A DNA stretch of 5,275 bases from Pseudomonadota bacterium (lineage in GTDB: Bacteria; Desulfobacterota; DSM-4660; Desulfatiglandales; B25-G16), in contig DAOVRY010000094.1 of the NCBI GenBank assembly GCA_030633645.1, positions 1-5,275 of the forward strand, given 5' to 3'. Within the stretch, counting starts at the first letter, position 1. Each line of letters begins with the position of its first letter. Below are positions 4,517 through 5,275 of this stretch, piece by piece. The notes beneath the pieces were generated by a model, which worked only from the letters and a program-made list of their open reading frames with translations, did not search any database and was not told the DNA's origin. Position numbers and translations under genes: made by a program.

Positions 4517-5269
4517 TTGAAAACAGTCGCCCTTATACCTGCACGGTACCTATCAAAACGTTTTCCAGGAAAGCCACTCGCCTTGATTTCTGGAAAACCA
4601 ATGATTCAACATGTTTACCAGAGATCCAAGGCGTGCCCAGAGCTGGATGAGATATATGTGGCAACCGATGATCTGAGGATTTACAACTGTGTCAAGGAAT
4701 TCGGTGGCCAGGCAATCATGACAGCAGCGAATCACCAATCAGGCACCGATCGGATTGCTGAAGCAGCGGAAAAGCTTAACCTCGACCCGCGAGATATCGC
4801 GGTGAATATTCAGGGTGATCAACCTATTTTTCACCCGTCAATACTCTCTGACCTCATACGCCCCCTGACAGAAGACCCGACAATCCCTATGTCTACCCTC
4901 GTGTACAAAATCGCTGAGGATCGCGAACTTCAAGATATGAACTGCGTAAAGGTAGCCGTCGATAACAACGGGTATGCATTGTATTTTTCCCGTCTACCGA
5001 TCCCATTTTGTCGGGATCAAGAATCAAAGATTGCTCACTATAGGCATTTGGGTTTTTACGCGTATCGTAAAAAATTCTTGTTGACGTTTACAAAGCTTCC
5101 CTACGGCTCACTGGAGGGAGCTGAGAAACTCGAACAGCTTCGGGCCTTAGAGCATGGCTTTAAAGTAAAGGTTGTAGAGACCCTATTTGATTCTATCGAG
5201 GTAGATGTACCGGAGGATGTTGAGGTAGTCGAAAAAGAACTTTCCCAATCAAAAAGCCCTGGGCTCTAA
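4517..5269 (+). CDS. kdsB: 3-deoxy-manno-octulosonate cytidylyltransferase (CMP-Kdo synthetase)
   Basis: KdsB activates Kdo with CTP to give CMP-Kdo and pyrophosphate, the donor for the inner core of lipopolysaccharide; it acts in the cytoplasm with Mg2+. The 250 residues match the usual length. Family motifs in order are IPARYLSKRFPGKPLA (7-22, nucleotide-binding loop), VATDD (48-52), SGTDRIAE (75-82), VNIQGDQP (96-103) with metal-binding D101, YFSRLPIPF (156-164), the HxGFYAYR segment (177-184), LEGAEKLEQLRALEHG (199-214), and SIEVDVPEDVE (226-236) with the second metal aspartate D230. All look intact. The start is TTG at 4517: it gives the standard N-terminus, has GGA six bases upstream, and no in-frame ATG is near; the ATG at 4510 is in another frame. 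KdsB is often followed by pyrG and kdsA in related bacteria, so an operon may continue to the right. This gene is the main evidence for a Gram-negative host. Confidence 0.97.
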   Translation: MKTVALIPARYLSKRFPGKPLALISGKPMIQHVYQRSKACPELDEIYVATDDLRIYNCVKEFGGQAIMTAANHQSGTDRIAEAAEKLNLDPRDIAVNIQGDQPIFHPSILSDLIRPLTEDPTIPMSTLVYKIAEDRELQDMNCVKVAVDNNGYALYFSRLPIPFCRDQESKIAHYRHLGFYAYRKKFLLTFTKLPYGSLEGAEKLEQLRALEHGFKVKVVETLFDSIEVDVPEDVEVVEKELSQSKSPGL

Positions 5270-5275
5270 GCCCAG
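5259..5275 (+). terminator. Perfect hairpin at the kdsB stop, cut by the window end
   Basis: CTGGGCT and AGCCCAG form a perfect 7-bp, GC-rich stem with a three-base loop that contains part of the TAA stop codon. Whether a T-run follows is outside the window, so it may be an intrinsic terminator or an intercistronic hairpin. Confidence 0.4.

Overview
The window looks like chromosomal DNA from a Gram-negative bacterium. The kdsB gene implies a Kdo-containing lipopolysaccharide. The mixture of genes (an Isf-like flavoprotein, a stand-alone cyclic-nucleotide-binding-fold protein, a zinc-ribbon protein with an acidic tail, RmuC, RNase HI) and the moderate, AT-leaning base composition suggest an anaerobic deltaproteobacterium-like lineage (Desulfobacterota). 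That lineage call is inference; no rRNA or marker gene is present to settle it.

Left part (1-1431), all on the minus strand: rnhA (RNase HI, TTG start) comes first. A promoter-like site then precedes a gene for a small zinc-ribbon protein with a very acidic C-terminus. This is followed closely by tRNA-Phe(GAA) and a strong intrinsic terminator. Beyond the terminator lies a short, decayed C-terminal fragment that resembles the helix-turn-helix tail of an IS200/REP-type transposase.

Middle (1432-1996) is a 565-base non-coding stretch between the divergent rnhA and rmuC. It holds a 185-bp non-coding foldback element (MITE-like), with long imperfect inverted arms and a perfect 10-bp direct repeat at its borders that looks like a target-site duplication. 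A good sigma70-like promoter and a small leader hairpin then lead into rmuC. The rmuC reading frame is intact end to end except for one in-frame TAG codon just before the conserved RPD...DxK nuclease-like core. It is either a very recent nonsense pseudogene, a sequencing error, or a recoded/suppressed codon.

Right part (3194-5275): a small cyclic-nucleotide-binding-domain protein lies convergent to rmuC, with only 7 bp between the two stop codons. Upstream of it on the same strand is an NADPH-dependent FMN reductase/iron-sulfur flavoprotein with a C-x2-C-x2-C-x5-C cluster motif. Divergent from that is kdsB (CMP-Kdo synthetase), complete, with a TTG start. It is probably the first gene of a lipopolysaccharide operon that continues past the right edge. 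A perfect hairpin overlaps the kdsB stop codon at the window end.

Most genes are ordinary housekeeping or accessory genes that are not obviously linked in function. I see no evidence for a new multi-gene system. The two observations most worth checking are the in-frame amber codon in rmuC and the MITE-like element with its target-site duplication.
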